A DNA stretch of 64,000 nucleotides from Pseudarthrobacter oxydans (GTDB lineage Bacteria > Actinomycetota > Actinomycetes > Actinomycetales > Micrococcaceae). Position numbers and translations under genes: made by a program. The DNA lies in assembly GCF_034258515.1 (NCBI RefSeq), contig NZ_CP139438.1, positions 3,968,001 through 4,032,000 on the forward strand, in the 5' to 3' direction. The number at the start of each line of letters is the position of its first letter. Positions within the stretch are counted from its first letter, which is position 1. The notes under the pieces were generated by a model. It ran no database searches. It saw only the letters and a list, made by a program, of their open reading frames with translations, and was not told the DNA's origin. Positions 16,636 to 25,586 of the stretch are shown here, piece by piece.

Positions 16636-17571
16636 TCACGTGAGGGTGGCCGGATCCGTGTTGGCGCCACACAGGATAACCGCCACGCGTTCGCCCACGC
16701 CCGGGAGGTAGGCGCCGGACGTCAGCGCGGCATAAGCGGCAGCGGCGCCGTGTTCCACGATGATCCGGTAGTCCTCCCACAGCTTTTGGCGGGCTTCGAT
16801 GATGTCGGCGTCGGACACCAGGACGCTTTCGACGCCGGCGCGGACCGCCACGGAGAAGCCGATGTCGCCGATGCGGCGGGCACCGAGGGAATCCGCCGCC
16901 ACGCCTGATACCGGGACGTCAACAGGCGCTCCGGCGGCCAACGCTGAGTGCAGCGTCGGTGCCGTCTCCGGCTCCACCGCCACCACTTTGGCCCGGCCCT
17001 CGACTGCCGCCGCGATTCCCGCCATCAGGCCGCCGCCTCCCACGGCAACCAGGACGGTATCCAGCCCGCCCACCTGCTCCAGGAGCTCGAGCCCTACCGT
17101 TCCGGCTCCGGCGGCTATTTCGGGCTGGTCATAGGCATGGCAGTAAACCGCCCCGGTTTCCCTGGCGTGCTTGACGGCCGCCTGGTACGCCTCCGCGTAC
17201 TCCGCCCCGCCCTGCACCACTGCCGCGCCGATGGCCTTGAGTTTGCGGACCTTCACTGCGGGCGCGGCGGCGGGGACGAACACGGCAGCGGGGACGCCCA
17301 GCTGTGCGGCTGCGTAGGCGTTGGCCAGTCCGGCGTTGCCGCCGGAGGCCACCACGATGCCGACATCCGGCTTAAGCTCGCCGCGTTCCCTGGCAGCCAA
17401 GACCCTGTTGAGGGCGCCACGGGCCTTGAACGTTCCGGTGTGCTGCATATATTCGCATTTGAACCACACCGGGCCGGGGAAGACTTTAGGGTCGCTTTCG
17501 AGGACAGGCGTTATGCGGGTGAGGCCGGAGATCCTTCGTGCTGCCTGTTCCACGTCGGCACGGGTAATCAT
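16636..17571 (-). CDS. Threonine/serine dehydratase (PLP-dependent)
   Basis: 311 residues of the tryptophan-synthase-beta fold: PLP lysine in TGTFKARGALN (Lys49), substrate loop ASGGNAGLANAYA, phosphate-binding loop VAVGGGGLMAG. The size matches catabolic threonine ammonia-lyase/serine dehydratase lacking a regulatory ACT domain. It converts threonine or serine to 2-oxobutyrate or pyruvate plus ammonia. It starts 8 bp after the stop of a small acidic protein gene, and its ribosome-binding site overlaps that gene, so the two are probably cotranscribed. Confidence 0.88.
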   Translation of the reverse strand: MITRADVEQAARRISGLTRITPVLESDPKVFPGPVWFKCEYMQHTGTFKARGALNRVLAARERGELKPDVGIVVASGGNAGLANAYAAAQLGVPAAVFVPAAAPAVKVRKLKAIGAAVVQGGAEYAEAYQAAVKHARETGAVYCHAYDQPEIAAGAGTVGLELLEQVGGLDTVLVAVGGGGLMAGIAAAVEGRAKVVAVEPETAPTLHSALAAGAPVDVPVSGVAADSLGARRIGDIGFSVAVRAGVESVLVSDADIIEARQKLWEDYRIIVEHGAAAAYAALTSGAYLPGVGERVAVILCGANTDPATLT

Positions 17572-17579
17572 TGCTGCGC

Positions 17580-17849
17580 TTAGACCTCGTCGTCCCAGGT
17601 TCCCGGCTCCTGCAGGGCGTCCTCGGGCTTGTGTTCCCGGGGCGGTTCGCCGCTGCCCGTGTAGGACGCCGGCACGGTTCCTGCAGCATGTGCCTGCTGC
17701 TCTTCCCGGATATTGCCGGCACCGGGCAGTTCCGGGTGCTGGCCGCCCTGCGGGGCCTGCTTGGCTGCGCTGGCTTCCCCGGCTTCGTCCGGATCTCCCG
17801 GGCCCCGAAGGTCTGCGGTGTTCTGCGGCTCGTCGTTGCTAGCAGTCAT
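17580..17849 (-). CDS. Small hydrophilic, probably disordered protein
   Basis: 89 residues rich in Gly, Pro, Glu, Ala and Gln (MTASNDEPQNTADLRGPGDP, ending TWDDEV). No hydrophobic core or recognised domain is present. A plausible AAAGGCAG ribosome-binding site precedes the ATG. Short spacing to the dehydratase suggests one transcript. It is supported by context and ribosome-binding site only. Confidence 0.55.
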   Translation of the reverse strand: MTASNDEPQNTADLRGPGDPDEAGEASAAKQAPQGGQHPELPGAGNIREEQQAHAAGTVPASYTGSGEPPREHKPEDALQEPGTWDDEV

Positions 17850-18034
17850 GGTTCTGCCTTTCGCTTGGGAACTGCGGTGTTTGGCGGGGATGTACCCGTA
17901 CCGCTCTCCACCCTACGGGCTGGCCTCTTCGGGCCGCCGGAAGCTGTGAGATGGCGCCCATATCCTGTGAATTGCGACTCCGCCGGGACTTCCGGAGCGT
18001 ACCCTGCGTTAACACGATGGCGAAAGGAGGCCAC

Positions 18035-18643
18035 ATGATCATTGTCCTGACCGGGATTGACGGTTCGGGAAAGTCCACGGCCGCCCAAGCCCTGGTGTCA
18101 GCCGTTGCGGCTGAAGGCGGCCGCGTACTGCTGCTCAACAACCACGCAGGCCGGCGCAGCATGTCCGTCCTGGCCGCGAAGCTTGGGATCCGCCCGCCCA
18201 GCCGTGTGGCGGACGCCGTGGAAACCACGTTCAGGGTGTGGAACGTGTTGGTGAACCACCTGCGTGCCAGCCGCTTTGACGGCCTGGTGGTGATGGACCG
18301 GCACCTGTATTGCCAGCTGGCCCTCCGGGAAACGAAAGGACTGGGACGCGGCCGCCTACTCCCCTGGCTGCTGGATAAGCTTCCCGCTCCCGAGGCTGTC
18401 GTGCATCTTGAGGTGGACCCGCTCCTGGCGCACCGCCGCATCGTCTCCCGCGGTACCGACGCGGAGACGCTGGACGACCTGGTGGCCTTCGACCGCGGGT
18501 ACCGCCAGCTGCCGGAATTCAGCGGCTTCCTGAAGGTTGACGCGTCGGTGCCCGCCCCGGAGCTGGCGCAGCGTCTGGCGGGCGCCATCCGCCAACTGAC
18601 GCCCTCGACGGCGGCAGCCCAGCCGGCGCTCCACGGTGACTAG
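18035..18643 (+). CDS. Thymidylate kinase-like P-loop protein
   Basis: 202 residues from the ATG at 18035, placed by the strong CGAAAGGAGG site just before it; the ATG at 18017 overlaps that site. P-loop GIDGSGKST (7-15), then VVMDRHLYCQLALRETKG in the place of the DRY/DRH catalytic region of nucleoside monophosphate kinases, and VVHLEVDPLLAHRRI in the LID-flanking region. It is monocistronic, so it may act on a nucleotide other than dTMP or be a second dTMP kinase. Confidence 0.78.
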   Translation: MIIVLTGIDGSGKSTAAQALVSAVAAEGGRVLLLNNHAGRRSMSVLAAKLGIRPPSRVADAVETTFRVWNVLVNHLRASRFDGLVVMDRHLYCQLALRETKGLGRGRLLPWLLDKLPAPEAVVHLEVDPLLAHRRIVSRGTDAETLDDLVAFDRGYRQLPEFSGFLKVDASVPAPELAQRLAGAIRQLTPSTAAAQPALHGD

Positions 18644-18675
18644 CGCTCCACGGTGTCTGGCGCCGCACGGACAAA

Positions 18676-18704
18676 GGGCGGGCGGACCCACAGTCCGCCC
18701 GCCC
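18676..18704. terminator. GC-rich hairpin between convergent genes
   Basis: Arms GGGCGGGCGGAC (18676-18687) and GTCCGCCCGCCC (18693-18704) are perfectly complementary, with a 5-nt loop. AAA precedes the stem, so the - strand transcript ends in a short U run. It separates the kinase-like gene from the convergent lipoprotein gene. Confidence 0.75.
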
Positions 18705-18736
18705 TCCCCAAGAGGCAGCCCTGGCGCGACAACGCC

Positions 18737-19591
18737 TTAGCGCGATGAAGTCGGCGACGCCGAGGAGGTCGCGCTGCCCGTCGACTCGCTCTCCGTTGCC
18801 GTAGGTGAGGCGGAACCGCCCGGCGAGGACGTACTGGTGGAACGGGACGTGCTGGTGGACGTCGGGCTGGAAGTCCCGCTGCCGCCGTCGGCCTTCTTCA
18901 GCACCTGGTTGATGAGGTCCTCCAGCTCCTTCCGGTCCGGGTCGCCGAGGTTGGCGCCGCCCTTGGTGGCAACCACCAGCAGCCGCCCCTGGGCAGCGGA
19001 GACCTGCATCAGCTTCTGCTGGTTTTCGCCGCTGCGGGTGCTCATCGTGGCGAAGGTCTTCTCGGCGTCAGTCTCTGCCTTCACCTCCTCGCTGGTGACC
19101 TCGTACTTTTGCCCCAGCGCCTCTACGGAGAACTTGGCACACTTGTCCATCTTGCCGCTGATGTCACCGAGCACCTTCACGGCGTCCGGCCCCTCGCTGC
19201 CTGACTGGGCGGACAGGCTGCGGGGCTGGTCCCCCTCAGAAAGCGCCACGGCCACGTCGCCGCTTTCCACCTTGTCCAGCAGCCCGGCCGTGGCGATGTC
19301 CTTGCAGTCTGCAGGATCCACGTTTGCGGTGCTCAGGAGCAGGCTGGCGATGTTTCCGCCCTGGTCCACCTGTTCCTTGGAATACAGCTTCAGCTCATTG
19401 CCGTCGTCATCAGTCAAGCCGGAGATCAGGTCGCGGAGCTCATCCTCGCTGTAAACCTTCGCCTCAGCCGTAGCGGACGCCGAAGCCGTCTCCGAAGCCG
19501 AAGGGCTGGCAGCACCACCGCCACCGCCCGTACAGCCGGCCAACGCAATCATCGCTGCTGTCAACACTCCAAGCGCAGGTACTTTTCGCAT
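18737..19591 (-). CDS. Lipoprotein with Ser/Thr-rich C-terminal tail
   Basis: 284 residues from the ATG 19589-19591, preceded by AAGGGG. The signal MRKVPALGVLTAAMIALAGC ends in a good lipobox (LAGC). An alpha/beta-type domain of about 190 residues follows, with two further cysteines (PADCKDI, MDKCAKF) that could pair. The final 55 residues are a low-complexity Ser/Thr/Pro stretch (SSPTSTSTSRSTSTSSPGGS). The size and layout resemble mycobacterial-type sensor lipoproteins, but I do not recognise a family. An AAGCATGCTT palindrome lies 28 bp upstream of its start. Confidence 0.82.
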   Translation of the reverse strand: MRKVPALGVLTAAMIALAGCTGGGGGAASPSASETASASATAEAKVYSEDELRDLISGLTDDDGNELKLYSKEQVDQGGNIASLLLSTANVDPADCKDIATAGLLDKVESGDVAVALSEGDQPRSLSAQSGSEGPDAVKVLGDISGKMDKCAKFSVEALGQKYEVTSEEVKAETDAEKTFATMSTRSGENQQKLMQVSAAQGRLLVVATKGGANLGDPDRKELEDLINQVLKKADGGSGTSSPTSTSTSRSTSTSSPGGSASPTATESESTGSATSSASPTSSR

Positions 19592-19618
19592 CAGGTACAA
19601 CCCCTTACAAGAAATAGG

Positions 19619-19628
19619 AAGCATGCTT
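19619..19628 (-). promoter_or_regulatory. AAGCATGCTT palindrome upstream of the lipoprotein gene
   Basis: A perfect 10-bp palindrome, flanked on the - strand by CACT before and CCTA after. Similar sites occur at 8689 and 52325, each within a likely promoter. The regulator is unknown. Confidence 0.35.
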
Positions 19629-19742
19629 AGTGTTCCTAGCCTAAGGGATTCGAACCTCCGCGGGAAATATCCGGCACAAGTCCGGCAGGTCGCCGGGCCA
19701 AAGGATCCGCCGGCCAGGCGTCCATGTGGAATAATCCGTTTC

Positions 19743-19763
19743 AGTGGTCCTTACCGGACCGCT
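19743..19763 (+). promoter_or_regulatory. Possible autoregulatory operator of the GntR gene
   Basis: AGTGGTCC (19743-19750) and GGACCGCT (19756-19763) form an imperfect inverted repeat separated by 5 bp, 22 bp before the chosen GTG start. The half-sites resemble the TGGTC/GACCA halves of GntR/HutC operators. A GTG inside this element is less likely to be the start. Confidence 0.4.
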
Positions 19764-19785
19764 CCACGGATCGGAGGGGGCACAC

Positions 19786-20544
19786 GTGCCAGCCACAGCA
19801 CCACCAGCGGGCAGCGCTGCGCCAGCCAGCCCGGGCATCAACAACTCCCAGGTCCCCAAGCATGAGCAGCTGCGCCTGATCATCCTGAAGCTGGCCAAGG
19901 ACGAACTGGAACCGGGCGCCCGCCTGCCCAGCGAGCGTACCCTCATGGACACCTACGGCGTCAGCAGGATTACCGTCCGGGCCGCCATCGGCCGCCTGGT
20001 CAACGAAGGGCACCTGGTCCGGGTCCCGGCGAAGGGCACCTATGTGGCGGACTCTCCCGTGCAGTCCACCCTGCACCTGGCCTCCTTCACACAGGAGATG
20101 GAAGCCATGGGTCACGTTCCCAGCACCGTCGTGCTCGTGGCCGAGGCCGCCGCAGCCCCGGATGACACCGCGGAAGCGCTGAGCTTGGAGCCAGGGTCGG
20201 AAGCGATCCACCTCCGGCGCCTCCGGTTGGCGGATGGCCGGCCAGTAAGCGTTGATGACGCCTGGTACAACCCGGAGCACGCGGCGGGGCTGCTGGATAT
20301 CGACCTGACGGGGTCCGTCTACAAGGCGCTGGCAGCGCAGTTCGGCCACCAAATCGACAGGGCACGGCAAAGCGTGCGGTCCGAGGGCGCCCCGGCGGAC
20401 GTCGGGGCGCTCCTCGGCACGGGAACCGGGGCGCCGGTACTGGCATTCGACCGCGTCTCGTATTCAGGCCACCTGGCCATTGAGCATTCGCGGTCCTGGT
20501 ACCGTTCCGACCGCTACTCCCTCACCATGGAAGTTCGGCTCTAG
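19786..20544 (+). CDS. GntR/HutC family regulator, DasR-like
   Basis: About 252 residues from the GTG at 19786, placed by CGGAGGGGG five bases upstream. The N-terminal winged helix (LPSERTLMDTYGVSRITVRA) is followed by a UTRA effector-binding domain (LHLASFTQEMEAMGHVPSTV, ending SRSWYRSDRYSLTMEV). This is the HutC subfamily, which includes DasR/NagR, sensors of glucosamine-6-phosphate or GlcNAc-6-phosphate. It stands next to PTS IIA-IIB, IIC, nagB and nagA, with a dre-like site in the PTS promoter. Control of GlcNAc uptake is therefore strongly suggested. Confidence 0.9.
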   Translation: MPATAPPAGSAAPASPGINNSQVPKHEQLRLIILKLAKDELEPGARLPSERTLMDTYGVSRITVRAAIGRLVNEGHLVRVPAKGTYVADSPVQSTLHLASFTQEMEAMGHVPSTVVLVAEAAAAPDDTAEALSLEPGSEAIHLRRLRLADGRPVSVDDAWYNPEHAAGLLDIDLTGSVYKALAAQFGHQIDRARQSVRSEGAPADVGALLGTGTGAPVLAFDRVSYSGHLAIEHSRSWYRSDRYSLTMEVRL

Positions 20545-20583
20545 CCGCCGTCCGGCCGGGGCCAACAGACACTTCGGGCGCTG

Positions 20584-21039
20584 TTAGTCCATCCGGAACA
20601 GGCCGGAACCGGCGGCCACCCCGCCGGACACGACGAGGGTTGCGGTGTCCGGCTTGGAGTCAAGCACGACGACGGGACTCACCAGCGAATACCCCGCAGC
20701 AAGGGCGGCGGCGGGGTCCACATGCATGACAGGGTCACCGGCGCCGACGGTGTCCCCTTGGGCTATGAGCAGCTTGAAGCCTTCGCCCTTGAGCTTGACG
20801 GTATCGATGCCCACGTGGGTCAGCACACCGCGCCCTGACGACTCAACCACCACAAAGGCGTGGGGCAGGAGCTTTACCACCTTCCCCGACACCGGGGACA
20901 CGACGTCGAACGCTTCCCCGGCCGGCGGCTCGACCGCCGCGCCCGCGCCCACCATCTGGCCCGCGAAGACCGGATCCGGAACCTCGCCCAGGGGAACAAC
21001 CGTGCCGCCAATGGGCGCGTGGACAACAAGCGACGGCAT
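20584..21039 (-). CDS. PTS IIA component, glucose/GlcNAc (Crr) type
   Basis: 151 residues. It is a Crr-like IIA domain with the phosphorylatable histidine in VLTHVGIDTV (His75) and a second active-site histidine in LLPHAF (His60). It receives phosphate from HPr and passes it to IIB. Its ATG overlaps the stop of the IIB gene by one base (TGATG), so the two are translationally coupled. The genes are separate here rather than fused as in NagE. Confidence 0.92.
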   Translation of the reverse strand: MPSLVVHAPIGGTVVPLGEVPDPVFAGQMVGAGAAVEPPAGEAFDVVSPVSGKVVKLLPHAFVVVESSGRGVLTHVGIDTVKLKGEGFKLLIAQGDTVGAGDPVMHVDPAAALAAGYSLVSPVVVLDSKPDTATLVVSGGVAAGSGLFRMD

Positions 21040-21269
21040 CAGAGCAGGTCCTCGATGTCTTCGGCGAGCATGTCGGCCTCGGGTCCCACAATGACCTGGA
21101 CGGCCGTGCCGGCGGTCAGCACCCCGTGCGCTCCGGCAGCCTTCAAGGATGCCTCATTGACCAGGGAGGAATCCTTGACTTCCGTGCGGAGGCGCGTGAT
21201 GCACGCCTCGACCTCCACGATGTTGCCGGCTCCGCCCAGGCCTTCAATGATTTGTTGTGCTTTGGACAT
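21039..21269 (-). CDS. PTS IIB component, glucose/GlcNAc type
   Basis: 76 residues from the ATG 21267-21269, preceded by AAAGGGCAG. The phosphocysteine is in VEACITRLRTEV (Cys23), the signature of glucose-family IIB domains. It carries phosphate from IIA to the sugar bound in IIC. Divergent from the IIC gene across a 228-bp control region holding a dre-like operator. Confidence 0.92.
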   Translation of the reverse strand: MSKAQQIIEGLGGAGNIVEVEACITRLRTEVKDSSLVNEASLKAAGAHGVLTAGTAVQVIVGPEADMLAEDIEDLL

Positions 21270-21422
21270 GGCTGCCCTTTCTGACGGTGCCCACGGGGGC
21301 ACTTCTTCAGCACCGGGCCGGCGGCCCAGGTGCGACCAGTCACGGCTTGTCCCGCCGGACATTCGGATAACCGCGGGGTTTTCCTCATGCCTTGACAGGG
21401 TCCGTGGGATGAATCACACTGA

Positions 21423-21438
21423 ACTGGTCATAACCAGA
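21423..21438. promoter_or_regulatory. dre-like DasR operator
   Basis: ACTGGTCATAACCAGA closely matches the DasR responsive element of streptomycetes (ACTGGTCTAGACCAGT), with TGGTC and ACCA half-sites around an AT-rich centre. It lies in the divergent region between IIB and IIC, 60 bp before the IIC start. The adjacent GntR gene is the probable repressor. Confidence 0.7.
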
Positions 21439-21497
21439 CAGTACCGGCTGTGACCCCCACTCCACAAGCCCCCATCCGAACCCGCAGAGGTGCAATC

Positions 21498-22748
21498 ATG
21501 CCAACATCCGAGACCGCCGCACTGGCTCCAGAGAAAAAGCCGAACAGGGCTTTCGCCACCCTTCAGCGGCTGGGCCGCTGCCTGATGCTGCCCATCGCCG
21601 TCCTCCCCGCCGCCGGCCTCCTCCTGCGCATCGGCCAGGCCGACCTGCTCGGCGCCATTCCCGGATTCGAAGGCGGCGCCGCCGTCATTTCGGCCGCCGG
21701 CAACGCCGTCTTCACGTGGCTGCCGCTCATCTTCGCTGTGGGCATCGCCATCGGCTGGGCCAAGAAGGCGGACGGATCCACCGCGCTGGCAGCAGTGGTG
21801 GGCTACATGGTGATCGACGGCGTCTTCAAGGCAATGTCGCCGCTGGTCCTGGCCGGCCAGGTTGATCCTTCCGGCAAGCAATCGCTGATCAACTACGGTG
21901 TGCTGGCCGGCATTGTGGTGGGCCTGTTTTCCGCCACCTTGTGGCAGCGGTTCTACCGCACCAAGCTGCCCGACTTCCTGGGCTTCTTCAGCGGCCGCCG
22001 CCTGGTGCCCATCCTGACATCCGTCGCCAGCCTGGTTGCCGGCGTCTGCCTGGCGCTGGTGTACCCCATCTTCAACTCCGGCCTGTCAGCGGCAGGGCAG
22101 GCTGTCGCCGGAAACCCCGAGCTCGGCGGCGGCATCTATGGCTTCGCCAACCGCATGCTCCTCCCGGCAGGCCTGCACCACATCCTCAACTCCGGGCTTT
22201 GGTTCCTTATTGGCGACTACACCGACGCCTCCGGTCAGCTGGTCCGCGGCGACCTGAACCGCTTCTTCGCGGGCGACCCCGCCGCCGGCGCCTTCATGGC
22301 CGGGTTCTTCCCCATCATGATGTTCGGCCTGCCGGCAGCCGCCCTGGCCATCTGGCGCCACGCAAAGCCCAGCCAGAAGAAGGTGGTGGGCGGCATCATG
22401 CTCTCCACAGCCCTGACCGCGTTCTTCACCGGCATCACCGAACCGCTTGAGTACTCCTTCATGTTCGTCGCCTTCCCGCTCTACATCGTGCACGCGGCCC
22501 TGACCGGCACGTCCATGGCCTTGGTGAATGCGCTGGACATCCACCATGGCTTCACCTTCTCGGCAGGCCTGATCGACTTCGTCCTCAACTTCGGCAAGGC
22601 GCAAAACGGGTGGCTGCTTATCCCCATCGGCCTGGGCTACGCGGCGATCTACTATTTCCTCTTCTCCTTCGTGATCAAACGCTGGAACCTCCGCACCCCG
22701 GGCCGCGAGGACGACGAGATCACCATAGAAACCGACGCCGCCAAGTAG
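21498..22748 (+). CDS. PTS IIC component, N-acetylglucosamine type
   Basis: 416 residues from the ATG at 21498 (AGAGG upstream). A polytopic membrane protein with about ten helices. It contains glucose-family IIC hallmarks: [32 protein letters not shown] and the [14 protein letters not shown] sugar-binding segment. It imports GlcNAc as its 6-phosphate together with IIA and IIB encoded on the other side of the operator. nagB and nagA downstream supply the next steps. Confidence 0.93.
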   Translation: MPTSETAALAPEKKPNRAFATLQRLGRCLMLPIAVLPAAGLLLRIGQADLLGAIPGFEGGAAVISAAGNAVFTWLPLIFAVGIAIGWAKKADGSTALAAVVGYMVIDGVFKAMSPLVLAGQVDPSGKQSLINYGVLAGIVVGLFSATLWQRFYRTKLPDFLGFFSGRRLVPILTSVASLVAGVCLALVYPIFNSGLSAAGQAVAGNPELGGGIYGFANRMLLPAGLHHILNSGLWFLIGDYTDASGQLVRGDLNRFFAGDPAAGAFMAGFFPIMMFGLPAAALAIWRHAKPSQKKVVGGIMLSTALTAFFTGITEPLEYSFMFVAFPLYIVHAALTGTSMALVNALDIHHGFTFSAGLIDFVLNFGKAQNGWLLIPIGLGYAAIYYFLFSFVIKRWNLRTPGREDDEITIETDAAK

Positions 22749-22795
22749 GCCGGCATCCTGTCCTTGGCACCAGCAACCGAAAGCACCCTAACCGC

Positions 22796-23575
22796 ATGGA
22801 AATCGTTATCCTCCGCACCCCCGCCGACGTGGCCCGCACGGCCGCGGACGCCATCGAGCAGCAGGTCCTCAGCGGCCCGTCAGTGCTCGGCCTGGCCACC
22901 GGGTCAACGCCCCTCGGCACGTACCGCGAGCTCACCCGTCGGCACCGGAACGGCGGGCTGAGCTTTGCCGGGGCGCAAGCCTTCCTCCTTGATGAGTATG
23001 TTGGCCTGCCCGGCACGCACCCGCAGTCCTACCACTCGGTGATCCGGCGGGAGTTCGTGGACAGTGTGGACTTCCCGGCAGGGACGGTGCACGGCCTGGA
23101 TGGCGTGGCGGAGGATCTCGACGCCGAGGCCGCACGGTATGAGGCGGCCATTGCAGCATCGGGCGGAGTGGACATCCAAATCCTGGGCATCGGCTCGGAC
23201 GGCCATGTGGGCTTCAACGAACCGATGTCCTCGCTGGCCTCCCGGACCAGGATCAAGACCCTCACCCAGCAGACCCGGCAGGACAACGCCCGCTTCTTTA
23301 CGGATCCCGCGGCGGTTCCGGACCATGTGCTGACCCAGGGCCTGGGCACCATCCTGGAGGCGCGGCACCTGCTGCTTCTTGCGATGGGTGAAGCCAAGGC
23401 CGGGGCCGTCGCGGCAGCAGTGGAGGGTCCCGTGGCGGCGCTATGCCCTGCGTCCGCGCTCCAGCTCCATCCGCACGTCACGGTCCTGGTGGACGAGGCT
23501 GCTGCGTCCATGCTGGCGCACCGGGCGTACTACCAGGACACCTTTGGGCGGAAGCCCGCCTGGCAGGGTCTCTGA
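22796..23575 (+). CDS. nagB: Glucosamine-6-phosphate deaminase
   Basis: 259 residues from the ATG at 22796. Signature elements: [16 protein letters not shown], the catalytic region FLLDEYVGL, and [13 protein letters not shown]. It converts glucosamine-6-phosphate to fructose-6-phosphate and ammonia. It follows IIC by 47 bp in the same direction and precedes cutC and nagA, so uptake and catabolism probably form one transcript. Confidence 0.95.
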   Translation: MEIVILRTPADVARTAADAIEQQVLSGPSVLGLATGSTPLGTYRELTRRHRNGGLSFAGAQAFLLDEYVGLPGTHPQSYHSVIRREFVDSVDFPAGTVHGLDGVAEDLDAEAARYEAAIAASGGVDIQILGIGSDGHVGFNEPMSSLASRTRIKTLTQQTRQDNARFFTDPAAVPDHVLTQGLGTILEARHLLLLAMGEAKAGAVAAAVEGPVAALCPASALQLHPHVTVLVDEAAASMLAHRAYYQDTFGRKPAWQGL

Positions 23576-23577
23576 GA

Positions 23578-24330
23578 ATGGCACGGTCCCTGAGCCGGGC
23601 GGGACTGCCGCTACTTGAGCTGGCGGTGGAAGACGCCGCGGGGGTGCGGCTCGCAGCGTCTGTGGGCGCCGCGCGGGTTGAGCTCTGCGCCGCACTCGCG
23701 GAAACGGACGGCATCACGCCAAGCATCGGCACCGTGACGCAGGCGTGCCTGGTGGGCCTTCCGGTCCATGTGCTCGTCCGGCCGCGGCCCGGCGGCTTCG
23801 TGTACACGGCTGAGGAGCTTGACGTACTTGAGCGCGATGTGGCGGCGGTGCTGGACGCCGGTGCCGCGGGCGTCGTCGTAGGAGTGTTGGCGGCCGACGG
23901 CGGCCCGGACGTTCCGGCATTTCAGCGCCTTGCCGGGGTGGCCCGCCGCCGCCACCCCGCTGCAGAGATGACCTTCCACCGGGCATTCGATACTGCCCTC
24001 GCTGCGGGCCTGGACCCTGCTGATGCATTGGCCCGTCTGGAACGGGCCGGCGCCAACCGGGTCCTCACCAGCGGCGGAAGCCCTGACTGCGCCACCGGGC
24101 TGCCCATGCTGGCGCATTTGGTTCAGCTGGGACGGGACCATGCCCCGTCGGTACAGATCATGGCCGGGGGCGGAGTACGGCTGGAACACATGTCCGGGCT
24201 GGTCCACAGCGGTGTCCACGCAATCCACACCTCGGCGCGCGGGGTAGACCCCTCCACAGGGTCCAGGGCCCGTGCCGCGGATCCCTCACTTGCTGCCGGG
24301 ATGGCAGCTGCTCTTCGAAAGGCTGCATGA
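23578..24330 (+). CDS. cutC: CutC family protein
   Basis: 250 residues from the ATG at 23578, two bases after the nagB stop. TIM-barrel CutC hallmarks: LLELAVEDAAGVRLAASVGA, RVELCAALAETDGITPS, VLVRPRPGGFVYTAEEL, MTFHRAFDT and VLTSGG. The family was named for copper homeostasis, but a copper role is poorly supported. Its conserved position between nagB and nagA here suggests a part in amino-sugar metabolism. It overlaps nagA by 4 bp. Confidence 0.92.
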   Translation: MARSLSRAGLPLLELAVEDAAGVRLAASVGAARVELCAALAETDGITPSIGTVTQACLVGLPVHVLVRPRPGGFVYTAEELDVLERDVAAVLDAGAAGVVVGVLAADGGPDVPAFQRLAGVARRRHPAAEMTFHRAFDTALAAGLDPADALARLERAGANRVLTSGGSPDCATGLPMLAHLVQLGRDHAPSVQIMAGGGVRLEHMSGLVHSGVHAIHTSARGVDPSTGSRARAADPSLAAGMAAALRKAA

Positions 24331-25532
24331 TGGGCAGTGAACTGATACTTCGCGGCCGCCTCGTCTCCGCAACCATGGACGTCGCGGACGGCTTGGTAGC
24401 GGTCGACGGCGGACGGGTCACCTATGCCGGGCCGGCGTCGCAATTTCCCGGGCAAGGCGGGCCGGGCGAACCACAGCCCCGCCGCATCCTGCTGCCCGGG
24501 CTGGTGGACCTGCACTGCCACGGGGCCCACGGCTCGGACTTCTCCGAAGGTTCGGCGGCGGGTGGCCGTTCAGCGGCCCGCTACCTGCACAGCCGCGGAA
24601 CCACCACGCTGCTGGCCAGCCTGGTCACCGCTGCCCCCGCTGATCTGCTCCGGAACGTGAAGGTGCTGCGGGCCTTGGCCGAAGAGGGGCTGGTTGCGGG
24701 CACGCACCTGGAAGGTCCCTTCCTCTCGGCCGGGCAGTGCGGCGCGCACGATCCTGGGCTGCTGTTGGAACCCGATGCAGCGTTGATGGCCCGGCTGTTG
24801 GAGGCGGCGGGCGCTTCCCTGGTTTCCATGACGCTGGCGGCCGAACTGCCGGGCGCCTCCACGCTGGTCGACCTGCTGACGGCGCGTGGAATCATCCCCT
24901 CCCTCGGCCACACCGCCGCGGACAGCCAGACGGCCTCCGCATTCCTGGAACGGGCGGCTGAAGGGCTCGCGGTGCCTGCCAATACCACCGGCCGGATCCG
25001 GCCCACCGTCACGCACCTCTTCAATGCAATGCCCAGCCTGCACCACCGCTCCCCCGGTCCGGTGTCCGCCAGCCTGGGTGCGGCCCATGCCGGCAACGCC
25101 GTCGTGGAACTGATTGCCGACGGCGTCCACCTGGCCCCGGAGACGGTCAAAATGGTGTTCGAACTGGTGGGCGCGCAAAACATCGCGCTGGTCACGGACT
25201 CCATGGCGGCAACGGGCCTGCACGATGGCCAGTACAAGCTCGGCACCCTTGCGGTGACGGTTGACGGAGGCGTGGCCCGGACGGATGGCAATGGCGCGAT
25301 CGCCGGTGGTACGGCAACGATGCTCGACGTTCTGCGGTCCGCCGTGGCGGCTGGCGTCACCCTGCAGGAAGCAACGACTGCGGCCACCGCGGTTCCTGCG
25401 TCCGTCCTGGGATTCTCAGCACAGGCAGGCGACCTCCGCGAAGGCATGCCGGCCGACGTCGTTATCGTTGACCGGGACCTGCGTCTTGAGGGAGTGCTGC
25501 GGCGCGGCGAGTGGGTCACACCGCCGGGGTAG
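24327..25532 (+). CDS. nagA: N-acetylglucosamine-6-phosphate deacetylase
   Basis: 401 residues, overlapping cutC by ATGA. It is an amidohydrolase-superfamily enzyme with the metal site in LVDLHCHGAHGSDF, TLLASLVTA, the metal glutamate in HLEGPFLS, histidine motif SLGHTAADSQ, and FNAMPSLHHRSPG. It removes acetate from GlcNAc-6-phosphate to give the NagB substrate. It completes the GlcNAc pathway of this locus. Confidence 0.94.
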   Translation: MMGSELILRGRLVSATMDVADGLVAVDGGRVTYAGPASQFPGQGGPGEPQPRRILLPGLVDLHCHGAHGSDFSEGSAAGGRSAARYLHSRGTTTLLASLVTAAPADLLRNVKVLRALAEEGLVAGTHLEGPFLSAGQCGAHDPGLLLEPDAALMARLLEAAGASLVSMTLAAELPGASTLVDLLTARGIIPSLGHTAADSQTASAFLERAAEGLAVPANTTGRIRPTVTHLFNAMPSLHHRSPGPVSASLGAAHAGNAVVELIADGVHLAPETVKMVFELVGAQNIALVTDSMAATGLHDGQYKLGTLAVTVDGGVARTDGNGAIAGGTATMLDVLRSAVAAGVTLQEATTAATAVPASVLGFSAQAGDLREGMPADVVIVDRDLRLEGVLRRGEWVTPPG

Positions 25533-25586
25533 CGCTGTTCGGTTGTCCGGCCGTTGAATGTCAGACCCCACTGCCAAGATGGATTC

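Noticed and set aside
19645..19656. GGTTCGAATCCC on the minus strand, like a tRNA T-loop
   Set aside because: The flanks cannot form a T stem, acceptor stem or anticodon arm, so it is not a tRNA. A tRNA-derived attachment scar is not supported either.
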